Source: Streptomyces chattanoogensis (GTDB lineage: Bacteria > Actinomycetota > Actinomycetes > Streptomycetales > Streptomycetaceae). Taken from it: a DNA stretch of 64,000 nucleotides. The position numbers and the translations under genes are program-made. The stretch is taken from positions 248,001 to 312,000 of the forward strand of contig NZ_LGKG01000196.1 of assembly GCF_001294335.1 (NCBI RefSeq). The letters run 5' to 3'. Positions 1 to 8,448 of the stretch are shown here, in pieces (position 1 is the first letter of the stretch; each line of letters begins with the position of its first letter). A model generated the notes under the pieces. The model worked only from the letters and a program-made list of their open reading frames with translations. It ran no database searches and was not told where the DNA came from.

Positions 1-173
1 AGGGTGCCGGGCTGCAGCTGGTCGGAGGTGAGGTCGCGGACATCGGTGTCCGCGTCGGCGGCGCGGGCGGCCGCCACCACCTGCTGCACGGCACGGTCGA
101 GGAGCAGGTCCTCCTGGCCCACGGCGATCGTGACGGGGGCGAGCGGGGCGTCGTTAGCTGTCTTCCTGGCCAT
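1..173 (-). CDS. holA: DNA polymerase III delta subunit, N-terminal part (truncated by window edge)
   Basis: Only the first 57 codons lie in the window; the gene continues beyond position 1. The translation starts MARKTANDAPLAPVTIAVGQ and continues EDLLLDRAVQQVV, which matches the start of the clamp-loader delta subunit, whose first strand and helix precede the AAA+-like fold. The delta subunit opens the beta sliding clamp during replication. The position close to comEC-comEA is the usual Streptomyces order. The ATG at 173 is taken as the start. The call rests on a short N-terminus plus synteny, so it is fairly but not completely sure. Confidence 0.8.
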   Translation of the reverse strand, partial: MARKTANDAPLAPVTIAVGQEDLLLDRAVQQVVAAARAADADTDVRDLTSDQLQPGT

Positions 174-268
174 CGCGGTCCAGCATCCCACGCCCCACTG
201 ACACCCCTGTCCCGGCCGCCGTCCCGGCCGCCGCTCCGGGCGCTCTCCCGCTGCCGGACAATGGTCCG

Positions 269-523
269 GTGAACGATGCACAACACCTACGGCATGTCCT
301 GGTCCTCCCCGACCGCGATGCGGCGGAGGAGCTGGCCGAGCAACTGACCGAACATCTCGGCCTCCGCGAGGAACCCCAGCTCGTACGGGACGCCCTGGCC
401 GGCGAGGACGACGCCGAGGACGCGCAGTGGCTGGTGGTGGTCGAGGACCCGGACGCGGCCTACGACCCGGCGCGGCTGGACGGGCTCGCGGCGGAGTACG
501 AGGGGTGGCGGGAGGCGGAGTAG
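269..523 (+). CDS. Small acidic protein of unknown function
   Basis: An 84-residue GTG-started ORF reading away from holA, with Streptomyces-like codon bias. The product is strongly acidic, has no cysteine, no signal peptide and no membrane segment, and looks like a small soluble alpha/beta protein with a strand (HVLVLPDRD), a helix (AAEELAEQLTEHLG) and a second strand (AQWLVVVEDPD). I do not recognise a family. It is separated by 95 bases from divergent holA and followed by the convergent nat gene. An ORF in another frame (427-618) is rejected as a shadow. Confidence 0.6.
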   Translation: MNDAQHLRHVLVLPDRDAAEELAEQLTEHLGLREEPQLVRDALAGEDDAEDAQWLVVVEDPDAAYDPARLDGLAAEYEGWREAE

Positions 524-583
524 GGGGGGTGCCCGGGGCCGTGGTGGCCTGTCCGGCGCTCCCCCTACCCGGCCACCACCGGC

Positions 584-1375
584 CTACCCGGCCACCACCG
601 GCTCACGGTCCAGGGTGATGCCGAAGTAGGTGCGGTAGGCGGCCAGCACCTCGCCCTCGGCCAGCTCGCGCGCGTCGCGGGCGGCGCCGAGCCCGGTGGT
701 CACGAGCGACCGGCCGGAGAGGGTGACCCGCCCGGTCTCCGTCAGCCGCGAACAGACCAGGGACCGCACGAAGTGGGACCGGGGTGAGGTGCGGTGCCAC
801 CAGCACCCGGCCTCGAAGTCGGTGAGGACGCGCGGGCGTTGTTCGATGCGGTACTGCGGGGTGCCGTCGCGCAGGACGTCGAGGTCGCCGTCCGGCGTCT
901 CCTCGATGCGGAAGACACCGCCCGGGTCCTCCTGGTCGGCCCGGCTGTCCAGCCGCAGCGGAAGGTGACTGTTCCTGCCGAAGCCGACGTCCGCGAGCCA
1001 GGGCCCGGTGGGCAGATCGACCCGCAGCACGAGATGGTCGTACGGGATGCCGAGCCCGTCGGGGCCGAAGACGCGGGCGGCCAGCAGCTCTACCTCGTAG
1101 CCCAGGCCGCGGAGCAGCGTGGCGAACGCCCCGTTCAGTTCGTAACAGAAGCCGCCGCGCCGGGCGTCGACGATCTTGTCGAGCAGCGGCCGTTCGGCGA
1201 GCACGATCTCCTCGCCGAGGTGGATGGAGAGGTTCTCGAACGGGACATGCCGCAGATGGCCCAGGTGCAGGGCGCGCAGCGCATCGACGTCCGGGGCGCC
1301 GGGGCGCAGGGCGCCGATGCGGAGGAGGTAGGCGTCGAGGGCATCGGGGCCGACCGCGGTGTCCATGGCTTCCAT
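584..1375 (-). CDS. nat: Arylamine N-acetyltransferase
   Basis: The 263-residue protein has the full Cys-His-Asp triad of the NAT family: Cys77 in RGGFCYELN, His114 in YDHLVLRV and Asp129 in LADVGFG. These enzymes move the acetyl group of acetyl-CoA to arylamines, hydrazines or amine intermediates through an acetyl-cysteine. The start at 1375 is chosen because GAGGG lies four bases upstream and because NAT homologues begin just before the DAYLLRIG helix. An ATG at 1453 overlaps the stop of the upstream Rrf2 gene (ATGA) and would add 26 residues, so coupled initiation there is the alternative. The two genes form a probable operon, which makes the Rrf2 protein a candidate regulator. Confidence 0.9.
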   Translation of the reverse strand: MEAMDTAVGPDALDAYLLRIGALRPGAPDVDALRALHLGHLRHVPFENLSIHLGEEIVLAERPLLDKIVDARRGGFCYELNGAFATLLRGLGYEVELLAARVFGPDGLGIPYDHLVLRVDLPTGPWLADVGFGRNSHLPLRLDSRADQEDPGGVFRIEETPDGDLDVLRDGTPQYRIEQRPRVLTDFEAGCWWHRTSPRSHFVRSLVCSRLTETGRVTLSGRSLVTTGLGAARDARELAEGEVLAAYRTYFGITLDREPVVAG

Positions 1376-1449
1376 GATTTCCCTCGTGTTTCCGGTACGG
1401 GCGACGGCCGTGCGGGGTGCGCTGCCGGTGTGCGTCGGGCGTGCGATGG

Positions 1450-1938
1450 TCATCCGCCCGGCGTCCGCTCGGAGGCGAACCAGCGGCGGGTACGGTCGGC
1501 CACCGCGGCGGGCGTGCCCGCGATGACATCGGCGAGGGTCTGGGCGGCGAGCTCGCGGCGCCAGGCCAGCTCGGCCTTGCGCATCGCCGTCGAAATGCCG
1601 CAGGGCCGGCCGTACTCCCGGTCGGGCGCCTCGGCACCCGACCCCTTGCGGCGGATCTCGGTGCACCGGAACGCGTCCTCCGTGCCCTCGATCGCCGCAA
1701 CGACATCCATCAGGCTGATCCGCTCCGGCGGCCGGGCGAGCCGGAAGCCACCGCGGGCACCAGGTGTGGAACTCAGGATTCCGGCCCTCACCAACGCCTG
1801 TAGCCGCTTGTTCAGATAGGCCTGCGGAAGCTCGAAGGACGCCGCGAGCCGAGCCGTCGACACGGGCCCTTCGCCCTCCAGCCAGGCCAGCGTCACACAG
1901 CAGTGCAGGCCCCACTCGACGCCCTCGCTCATCCTCAT
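1450..1938 (-). CDS. Rrf2-family transcriptional regulator
   Basis: The 162-residue protein has the Rrf2 layout: an N-terminal winged helix (residues 1-65, with SFELPQAYLNKRLQALVRAG as recognition region and wing RGGFRLARP), followed by a dimerisation helix. Rrf2 proteins such as IscR, NsrR and CymR use three clustered cysteines to bind an Fe-S cluster. Here only two cysteines are seen in that region (FRCTEI and GRPCGIS), so the cluster may be absent or differently coordinated. The gene precedes nat and is divergent from a PstS-like gene, so the 220-base region 1939-2158 is the likely control region. The start is the ATG at 1938; the ATG at 1932 is also possible. Confidence 0.85.
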   Translation of the reverse strand: MRMSEGVEWGLHCCVTLAWLEGEGPVSTARLAASFELPQAYLNKRLQALVRAGILSSTPGARGGFRLARPPERISLMDVVAAIEGTEDAFRCTEIRRKGSGAEAPDREYGRPCGISTAMRKAELAWRRELAAQTLADVIAGTPAAVADRTRRWFASERTPGG

Positions 1939-1980
1939 GGCCGCGAGTCTATCGAATCTGGAGGTTGGAGGTCCTGGTTC

Positions 1981-2008
1981 CGTGCCGTCTCCGTGCCGTC
2001 TCCGTGCC
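1981..2008. repeat. Short tandem repeat, 11-base unit, about 2.5 copies
   Basis: The unit CGTGCCGTCTC occurs twice in full and once in part between the divergent Rrf2 and PstS-like genes. It lies in the presumed shared promoter region, so it could be an operator array or simply slippage; the sequence alone cannot distinguish these. Confidence 0.6.
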
Positions 2009-2158
2009 AGCGGTCGGCGGGCCTGCGCGGGGCGGCGGCCCGGCCCCGGAAGACGGTGGATGAATGGTGGATGACCGGCTGCCGAAGCGCCCTCGGAACC
2101 TCTGCCGCCTCCCTACATTGCAGACATCCCACCACCCGATCATCTGCGCGAGGTTGCC

Positions 2159-3697
2159 GTGGCTCTGCCGGACACCGAGACGATTCTGACCGCGGCCGGG
2201 CTCGTGGCGACGGCCGCCGTCTGGGCCATGGAGCGCTTTCTGCCGGGCCGGAAGCGGATCGGCTACCGCGTGCAGATGGACACCGCGATCGGCATGAATC
2301 CCCAGGACGCGCACAGCGTGGTGCAGTTGCGGCTGCTGCGGCAGGACCAGGAGATCCGTGACGCAACGCTGGCGCTGCTGCGGTTCGAGAACGACGGCGG
2401 CAAGGACATAGTGCGGCAGGACTACCAGGAGCCGCTGACCGTCGAGTTCGCGGGGCGCACCGTCATCGGGGTCGAGGTGCCGGACGCCAACCCGACGGAT
2501 CTGGTCGGCATGCTGACCCGTAACGGCGGTGGGCTGCGGCACGACGGCGACCGGCTGCTCGTCCCCAAAGTGCCGTTGAACAAGCGCAATCACTTCAAAC
2601 TGCTGGTGCTGCTCTCGGGCCCGGGGGACGGAGCCGACGGTGGGAACGGAGGCGGGGCCGGGAGCGGCGGCGGTCCCGGTGAGGTGACCGTCGGCGGGTT
2701 CATCAGCGGGGGCCGGATCCGGCGCAATGCGCAACGCTGGGGACCGCGCAAGCTCAGCCTCGCCCTGGGCGGCACCTTCATCGTGCTGCTCGGCCTGCTG
2801 GGCGGGCTGCTGCTCAACGGCCGCACGGCACCGGTGCCCAGCGAGTGCGCCGGCGGACGCCTGACCATCGACGGGTCCACGGCGTTCGCCCCGCCGATGC
2901 GGGAGATCGCCCGGCAGTACCGGGCCCGGTGCGCGGGCGCCGACATCACCGTCCTGGAGAGCGGGAGCCTGTCCGGCCTGGGCAATCTCAGCCGGGAAGC
3001 GAAACCGGCCACCACCGAGGGGCCGGGCTTCATCGCCGTGTCGGATGTACCGGCGCCGTCCCTCTACCGCCGTCTGGAGGGTGAGCGGGTGGGCGTCATC
3101 CTGCTCAGTCTGGTGGCCAACGAGAAGGCCGGGGTCGACGACCTCACCCTCGGCCAGGTGCGCAGGATCTACGACGGGACGTACACCAACTGGAAACAGC
3201 TGCACGGCAACGACCTGCCGATCCACCTCGTCAGCCGGGACGCGGGCTCGGGCACCCGGCGGGCGTTCGAGACGTCCGTGCTGCACCGTTCGGAGCCGGG
3301 CGTGGTGTCGTCGTACGACTGCGGCGACAAGGACCGTGACGAGCGAGCGCGCCTGACGCGCTGCGAGGTGAACGGCACCAAGAGCCTGCTGGACGCGGTG
3401 GACCGGGTGCCGGGTGCGATCGGCTACGCCGAGGTGTACGCGGCGGCGAAGCGGCAGCACCTGGTCAGCGTGCGGCTGGACGGACATGAGCCGGACATCG
3501 AATGGGGACAGCAACGTGATTACCCCTTCTGGACGGTGGAGTACCTCTACACGTACGGGCGGCCCGAGGACGGCTCACTGACCGCGAAGTTCCTGGCGTT
3601 CATGGACTCCGACACGGCGAAGAACATCATGCGGATGTACAAGCACGTGCCCTGCGCCGACCGGCAGAGCCTGCCGGACACCGTCTGCCGCCCCTGA
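2159..3697 (+). CDS. Membrane-anchored PstS-like substrate-binding protein with cytoplasmic N-domain
   Basis: This 512-residue protein combines two parts. Residues 1-200 hold a short hydrophobic start and a soluble beta-rich domain with a glycine-rich linker. A transmembrane helix follows at about 200-222 (FIVLLGLLGGLLL). Residues 230-512 form a periplasmic-binding-protein domain of the phosphate-binding type, with LTIDGSTAFAPPM and SRDAGSGTRRAFE resembling the anion-binding loops of PstS. No PstCAB transporter genes are adjacent, so a sensing or scavenging role is more likely than ordinary uptake, which is inference. The GTG start has GAGG six bases upstream. The 3' end overlaps the convergent comEC gene by 71 bases. 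Confidence 0.75.
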   Translation: MALPDTETILTAAGLVATAAVWAMERFLPGRKRIGYRVQMDTAIGMNPQDAHSVVQLRLLRQDQEIRDATLALLRFENDGGKDIVRQDYQEPLTVEFAGRTVIGVEVPDANPTDLVGMLTRNGGGLRHDGDRLLVPKVPLNKRNHFKLLVLLSGPGDGADGGNGGGAGSGGGPGEVTVGGFISGGRIRRNAQRWGPRKLSLALGGTFIVLLGLLGGLLLNGRTAPVPSECAGGRLTIDGSTAFAPPMREIARQYRARCAGADITVLESGSLSGLGNLSREAKPATTEGPGFIAVSDVPAPSLYRRLEGERVGVILLSLVANEKAGVDDLTLGQVRRIYDGTYTNWKQLHGNDLPIHLVSRDAGSGTRRAFETSVLHRSEPGVVSSYDCGDKDRDERARLTRCEVNGTKSLLDAVDRVPGAIGYAEVYAAAKRQHLVSVRLDGHEPDIEWGQQRDYPFWTVEYLYTYGRPEDGSLTAKFLAFMDSDTAKNIMRMYKHVPCADRQSLPDTVCRP

Positions 3698-6275
3698 GAC
3701 CGCGCAGCCGCCTCTGCCGTCGCCGCAGTCCCCGCCGGCCGCGGACCGCCGCGGTCAGCCGGTCCCGGGTGCCCAGGACCGCGAGGGACCCGTCGGTGTC
3801 GGTGCGCAGCACCCGCGCGCCCTGGGCACGCAGCGCCGCGACGGTACGGGGCGCGGGATGGCCGTACGGGTTGCCGGCGCCGACGGATATCAGGGCCAGG
3901 CGCGGCGCGAGGCGTCGTATCAGCCGGGGGTCCTGGTAGGCGGAGCCGTGGTGCGCCACCTTGAGGACGTCCACGGAGGGCAGCTCGGGGTGAGCGGCCA
4001 GCAGGGCCTGCTGGGCGGGCGGTTCGAGGTCGCCGAGCAGCAGGAGGGTCAGCCCGCCGGTGCGGACGAGCAGGGTGACGCTGGCGTCGTTGGGGTCGGG
4101 CGGGACGGCGTCCGAAACCGGGGCGCCCAGTGGTGCGGGGGCGGGCGGCCAGAGGACTTCCCAGGTCAGCGGGCCCAGGCGGCGTCGCTCCCCTGGTACG
4201 GCACGGATGACCGGCACCCCGGCGGCCGCGGCCCTGCGGCGTACGAACGCGGCTTGGCCCGGGGGTTCTTGGAGCGTGGTGGTCTCGATGGCGCCGACCG
4301 CCCGGCCGTGCAGCGCTCCGGGGAGGCCGTCCACATGATCCGCATGAAAATGCGTCAGGACGAGAAGCGGGATACGGCGGACGCCCAGGTCCGTCAGACA
4401 GCGGTCGATGGCGCGGGGCTCGGGGCCGGTGTCGACGACGAGGGCCGTACCGTCTCCGGCGGCGAGGACCAGACCGTCGCCCTGCCCGACGTCACAGACC
4501 ACGGCCCGCCATCCCGGTGGCGGCCAGCCGGTGAGGATACGGGTGAACGGGGCCGGGCGGCAGACCGCCAGGATCAGGGCCAGGACGCAGAGCACACAGA
4601 GCCAACGGCGGCGCAGTAGCCGGCGGCCGACCGTGACCAGGGCAACGGTGGCGGCCGCCAGCAGCAGACCGCCCGGCCAGCCACCCGGCCACCCGAGCTC
4701 GGCGCCGGGCAGCGACGCACCCGTACGGGCGATCACGGCGATGCCCTCGGCGGGCCAGGCCGCGCACCAGGCCAGGGCCTGTGCGACCGGTGGGGCGAGC
4801 GGGGCGGTGGCGAGGGCCGCGAACCCGAGGACCGTGGCCGGGGCCACGGCCAGTTCGGCGAGCAGATTGCAGGGCACCGCAACCAGGCCGACCCGGGCGG
4901 CGAGCACGGCGACGACGGGGGCGCAGACCGCCTGTGCGGCCGCCGCAGCGGCCAGCACCTCGGCCGCGCGGGGCGGCACCCGGCGCCGCTGGAGGGCGGC
5001 ACTCCAGCGCGGGGCCAGCAGGAGCAGCGCGCCAGTTGCCAGAACGGAGAGCACAAAGCCGTAACTGCGGGCCAGCCAGGGGTCGTAGAGCACCAGCAGC
5101 AGGACCGCGGCAGCGAGCGCGGGGAGCAGGGAGCGCCGGCGGCCGCTGCCGATCGCGAGCAGGGTGATCAGCCCGCAGGCCGCGGCCCGCAGCACGCTCG
5201 GGTCCGGCCGGCACACCACGACGAAGGCGAGGGCGAGGGTGCCGCCGATGAGGGCGGTGGCCCGCAGGGACAGGCCGAGGCGCGGAGCCAGGCCGCGGCG
5301 TTCGGCGCGCAGCGCGAGATGCGGCGGCCCGATCAGCAGGGCGAGGACGAGGGTGAGATTGCTGCCGGATACGGCGAGCAGATGGGTCAGGTCGGTGGCG
5401 CGGAAGGCGTCGTCCAGGTCCGGCGGCACCCGGGAGGTGTCGCCCACGACGAGGCCGGGCAGCAGCGCCCGCGCATCGGACCGCAGCCCGTCGGTGGCCT
5501 CGCGCAGTCCCGCCCGCAGGCTTCCGGCCAGCCGCTGCAGGGTCGACGGCGGACCGGTCGTGACCGGTGGCTCGTCGGCTTCGGCCCGCAGCACGGCGGC
5601 GACCTGGTCCGTCGGCGACAGCGGCGGTGCGGCGCGCGCCACCACCCGGATACGCGTCGACGGCAGCAGCCCGCGCCACGCCGGGAACGGCCCGCCGTGT
5701 GCCTCGCCGCCAGGGCGCCCATGCCCCTGTACGACGGCCAGCACCGGAGTACGGACGGCCGTCACCGCGCCGTCCGGTGCGGTGACCCGGACCGCCTCGG
5801 CGGTGAACACCAGCGCCGGGGGCGTCCGCTGGGATCCGCGCACCTTGGGCCGGGTCAGCCGCGGATCGCCGGTGACCGTCAGCTCGGCCGTGACGCGCCC
5901 GTACCGCTGCGCCCAGCCGGGCAGCGGCCCGCGCCGCAGATCCGCCGCATGCAGCGCCGCGGACGCGGCCCCGGCCGCGGCACACAGCAGCACCGCCGCC
6001 AGCGCCACGAAGGCACCGGCCGACCGGCGCCGGGGAGAAGGGGCGCCCCGTCGGCGCACCACCGCCACCCGTAACGCGAGCGCCGCGAGCACCACCGCCC
6101 CGGCGCAGGCCCCCGCCACCACGCCGCCCGGGGCGCCCAGGCCCATCGCCGCGGCGCCCCAGGCCGCCAGCGCCGGCCCGACGAGACGGAGATCCGCCGG
6201 GCCCTCCTCATGCGGGTCCGAGTCGCCGTACGGCGAGCCCGCCGAGGCATGCGCCGGGGCGCGGGTGGTGGTCAC
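3627..6275 (-). CDS. comEC: ComEC/Rec2-family DNA-uptake channel protein
   Basis: The 882-residue polytopic protein has an N-terminal DUF4131-like region, a central competence domain with many membrane helices (LTHLLAVSGSNLTLVLAL is the family signature), and a C-terminal metallo-beta-lactamase domain with HFHADHVDG near residue 642. ComEC carries single-stranded DNA across the membrane in transformable bacteria; natural transformation is not established in Streptomyces, so the role here is uncertain. The GTG start overlaps the comEA stop (GTGA), which indicates translational coupling. The last 25 or so residues are arginine-rich and lie antisense to the neighbouring gene, so the true end may be less conserved. 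Confidence 0.92.
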   Translation of the reverse strand: MTTTRAPAHASAGSPYGDSDPHEEGPADLRLVGPALAAWGAAAMGLGAPGGVVAGACAGAVVLAALALRVAVVRRRGAPSPRRRSAGAFVALAAVLLCAAAGAASAALHAADLRRGPLPGWAQRYGRVTAELTVTGDPRLTRPKVRGSQRTPPALVFTAEAVRVTAPDGAVTAVRTPVLAVVQGHGRPGGEAHGGPFPAWRGLLPSTRIRVVARAAPPLSPTDQVAAVLRAEADEPPVTTGPPSTLQRLAGSLRAGLREATDGLRSDARALLPGLVVGDTSRVPPDLDDAFRATDLTHLLAVSGSNLTLVLALLIGPPHLALRAERRGLAPRLGLSLRATALIGGTLALAFVVVCRPDPSVLRAAACGLITLLAIGSGRRRSLLPALAAAVLLLVLYDPWLARSYGFVLSVLATGALLLLAPRWSAALQRRRVPPRAAEVLAAAAAAQAVCAPVVAVLAARVGLVAVPCNLLAELAVAPATVLGFAALATAPLAPPVAQALAWCAAWPAEGIAVIARTGASLPGAELGWPGGWPGGLLLAAATVALVTVGRRLLRRRWLCVLCVLALILAVCRPAPFTRILTGWPPPGWRAVVCDVGQGDGLVLAAGDGTALVVDTGPEPRAIDRCLTDLGVRRIPLLVLTHFHADHVDGLPGALHGRAVGAIETTTLQEPPGQAAFVRRRAAAAGVPVIRAVPGERRRLGPLTWEVLWPPAPAPLGAPVSDAVPPDPNDASVTLLVRTGGLTLLLLGDLEPPAQQALLAAHPELPSVDVLKVAHHGSAYQDPRLIRRLAPRLALISVGAGNPYGHPAPRTVAALRAQGARVLRTDTDGSLAVLGTRDRLTAAVRGRRGLRRRQRRLRGLRGGRRCPAGSAGRRRARACTSA

Positions 6276-7312
6276 GGCTGCACCAGCGGACGGAGGTCGG
6301 CGAACCGGCGCTCGCCGATCCCGGTCACCTGACGGAGCTGCTCCACGGCGGTGAATCCACGGTGCTGGGTGCGGAATTCGATGATGTGCCGGGCGAGGAC
6401 GGGCCCCACCCCGGGGAGGGCATCGAGCTGCTGCTCGGTCGCCGTGCTCAGGCTGACCGGTCCGCCGGGAGCGCCCCCGCCACCCGGCGGACCGCCCCCG
6501 GCGCCGCCGGCTCCCGCGGCGGCGCTCCCGGCATCCGCCATGCTTCCCGCGCTCGCCTCACCCACCACGATCTGTTCGCCGTCGGTCAGGAGCCGCGCCC
6601 GGTTCAGCCCGCGGGTGCTCGCCCCGCGGAGGACTCCGCCCGCGGCCCCCAGCGCATCGGTCACCCGCGATCCCGGCGGCAGCCGGTGGATCCCGGGGTG
6701 CCGCACCTTGCCCGTGACATCGACGACCAGCTCGCGCGCCGTACCGCCGGGTGATCCGCTCGCCGCCGGGCCGGGCGGCGAGGAGGACGGCCGGGGGAGG
6801 CCGGCGTCCGGCGTCACCGCCGCCCGCGCGGCCGCCGGGGCCCGTACCGGCTCCGGACCCGCACCCCGGAAGTGCTGTACGGCGAGCCCCACGGCGACCA
6901 CGAGCACCAGGGTCAGCGCGGCGAGCGCCTTCGGGTCGGTGCCGCACCGTAACTGCACCCACAGCGGCAGCCGTTCGCGCACCGCGAGCCACAACCGCTC
7001 CGGGCGGCGGCAGCCCGGTGGACCGGGCGGACCGGGCGGGGGCGTGTGGTCGTGAGGGTCCCGCGGCGGGTCGTGCCGGCGCCGGGGCGGGTCGGGCGAG
7101 TCGGGTGGCGTACTCGGCCCCGGGCCGGCCGGACCGGCTCCCGCAGCCGTATCCGCCTCGCTGAACAGGGCTGCGGCCCGCTCCCGGACCGACATGACCG
7201 AGCGGACAGAAGCCGACGAGGCGGCGGGAGGAGGAGGGGCGGAGGGAGGAGAGGCGGCGGCCGCGGCATCAACCGCACCGGACACGGACGACGAAACCGG
7301 TCGGGAGTTCAT
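6272..7312 (-). CDS. comEA: ComEA-family helix-hairpin-helix DNA-binding protein
   Basis: The protein (346 residues from the ATG at 7312) has a long proline- and alanine-rich cytoplasmic N-terminus, one membrane helix (LAALTLVLVVAVGLAV), an SLBB-type domain (ELVVDVTGKVRHPGIHRLPP) and a C-terminal double helix-hairpin-helix (LDALPGVGPVLARHIIEF and QVTGIGERRFADL). ComEA binds incoming double-stranded DNA at the outer membrane face. It is directly coupled to comEC. The start is uncertain: GTG at 7330 with GAGG ten bases upstream, or GTG at 7399, would lengthen the disordered N-terminus only. Confidence 0.88.
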   Translation of the reverse strand: MNSRPVSSSVSGAVDAAAAASPPSAPPPPAASSASVRSVMSVRERAAALFSEADTAAGAGPAGPGPSTPPDSPDPPRRRHDPPRDPHDHTPPPGPPGPPGCRRPERLWLAVRERLPLWVQLRCGTDPKALAALTLVLVVAVGLAVQHFRGAGPEPVRAPAAARAAVTPDAGLPRPSSSPPGPAASGSPGGTARELVVDVTGKVRHPGIHRLPPGSRVTDALGAAGGVLRGASTRGLNRARLLTDGEQIVVGEASAGSMADAGSAAAGAGGAGGGPPGGGGAPGGPVSLSTATEQQLDALPGVGPVLARHIIEFRTQHRGFTAVEQLRQVTGIGERRFADLRPLVQP

Positions 7313-7424
7313 GTCCTCGACGCTAAGCACTTCGCGCCGACCTCGCCGGAGTGCCTCAATTTCTGTGGATGACGGGCCAGTTGTGGATAACCCCGTCACC
7401 CGAAGGAGACCACCGGAACCACCC

Positions 7425-8270
7425 TCACCTCGGTGACACCACAGCCGCCAGCAGCCCCGGCCCCGTATGCGCGCCGATCACCGCGCCCACCTCGCTCACA
7501 TGCAGCTCGTGCAGGCCCGGCACCCGCTCCCGCAGACGCTGGGCCAGCGCGTCCGCGCGCTCCGCCGCCGCGAGATGGTGAACCGCGATATCGACCTCGC
7601 CCTCCCCCGCCCGCTCCGCGGCGATCTCCTCGAGCCGTGCGATGGCCTTGGACGCCGTACGGACCTTCTCCAGCAGTTCGATCCGACCGTCGGCGAGCTG
7701 GAGGAGGGGCTTGACCGCCAGTGCCGAGCCGAGCAGCGCCTGTGCCGCGCCGATCCGGCCGCCGCGGCGCAGATAGTCGAGGGTGTCGACATAGAAATAG
7801 GCGGAGGTGCCCGCGGCCCGCTTCTCGGCGGCCGCCACCGCTTCGTCCACGTCCCCGCCGGTCTCCGCCACCTCGGCCGCCGCGAGGGCACAGAACCCGA
7901 GGGCCATCGCGACCATTCCGGTGTCGACGACACGCACCGGCACCGGCGCTTCCTTGGCCGCGAGCACCGCCGCGTCATAGGTGCCGGAGAATTCCGAGGA
8001 GAGGTGCAGCGAGACAATGCCGCTCGCACCGCTCGCCGCGACCGCGCGATAGGTGTCCGCGAAGGTCGCGGGGCTGGGGCGCGAGGTCGTCACCGGGCGG
8101 CGCTTCTGCAGCGCCTGGGCGACGGATCTCGCGGAGATCTCGGTGCCCTCTTCCAGGGCCTGGTCCCCCAGGACGACGGTCAGCGGTACGGCCGTGATGT
8201 GGTGACGCTCGATTGCCGCCCGCGGCAAGTAGGCCGTGGAATCGGTGACGATGGCGACATGGCGGGACAT
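7425..8270 (-). CDS. DegV-family fatty-acid-binding protein
   Basis: The 281-residue protein has the full DegV length and motifs: VAIVTDSTAYLP at the N-terminus, TSRPSPATF, SLHLSSEFSGTYDAA, and DTLDYLRRGGRIGAA in the second lobe. DegV/FakB proteins hold a fatty acid in a buried pocket and, where a FakA kinase exists, present it for phosphorylation; no kinase gene is nearby. The ATG at 8270 is chosen because the family starts immediately before the first beta strand; the longer upstream frame crosses another gene and is not credible. No clear ribosome-binding site is visible. Confidence 0.9.
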   Translation of the reverse strand: MSRHVAIVTDSTAYLPRAAIERHHITAVPLTVVLGDQALEEGTEISARSVAQALQKRRPVTTSRPSPATFADTYRAVAASGASGIVSLHLSSEFSGTYDAAVLAAKEAPVPVRVVDTGMVAMALGFCALAAAEVAETGGDVDEAVAAAEKRAAGTSAYFYVDTLDYLRRGGRIGAAQALLGSALAVKPLLQLADGRIELLEKVRTASKAIARLEEIAAERAGEGEVDIAVHHLAAAERADALAQRLRERVPGLHELHVSEVGAVIGAHTGPGLLAAVVSPR

Positions 8271-8394
8271 GACTGGGAGGTTAGCCGGGGAACCCGGCGG
8301 CCGACAGTGCGGGCCCGTCCCCAAGATCTTCCAGGTTTCACCAAAGGTCTGCCAAGAGGCCTGCGGCCGCGTCGACGACGCAGAGCTTTTCTCT

Positions 8395-8426
8395 CCCCCC
8401 CGCCCCGCCCGCCCCCACCCCTCCCC
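8395..8426 (-). other. Candidate G-quadruplex tract
   Basis: Six runs of three to seven C on the plus strand are separated by single bases, so the minus strand has six G-runs with one-base loops. The tract lies just after the stop of the membrane protein gene at 8449-9243 and upstream of degV, on the strand of their transcripts. Confidence 0.6.
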
Positions 8427-8448
8427 GTTCCGCTCCGAGTCGTCGGGA

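Noticed and set aside
3627..3697. Convergent overlap of comEC and the PstS-like gene as a regulatory antisense
   Set aside because: The overlap involves only the poorly conserved Arg-rich comEC tail; ordinary drift of the stop codon is the simplest explanation.
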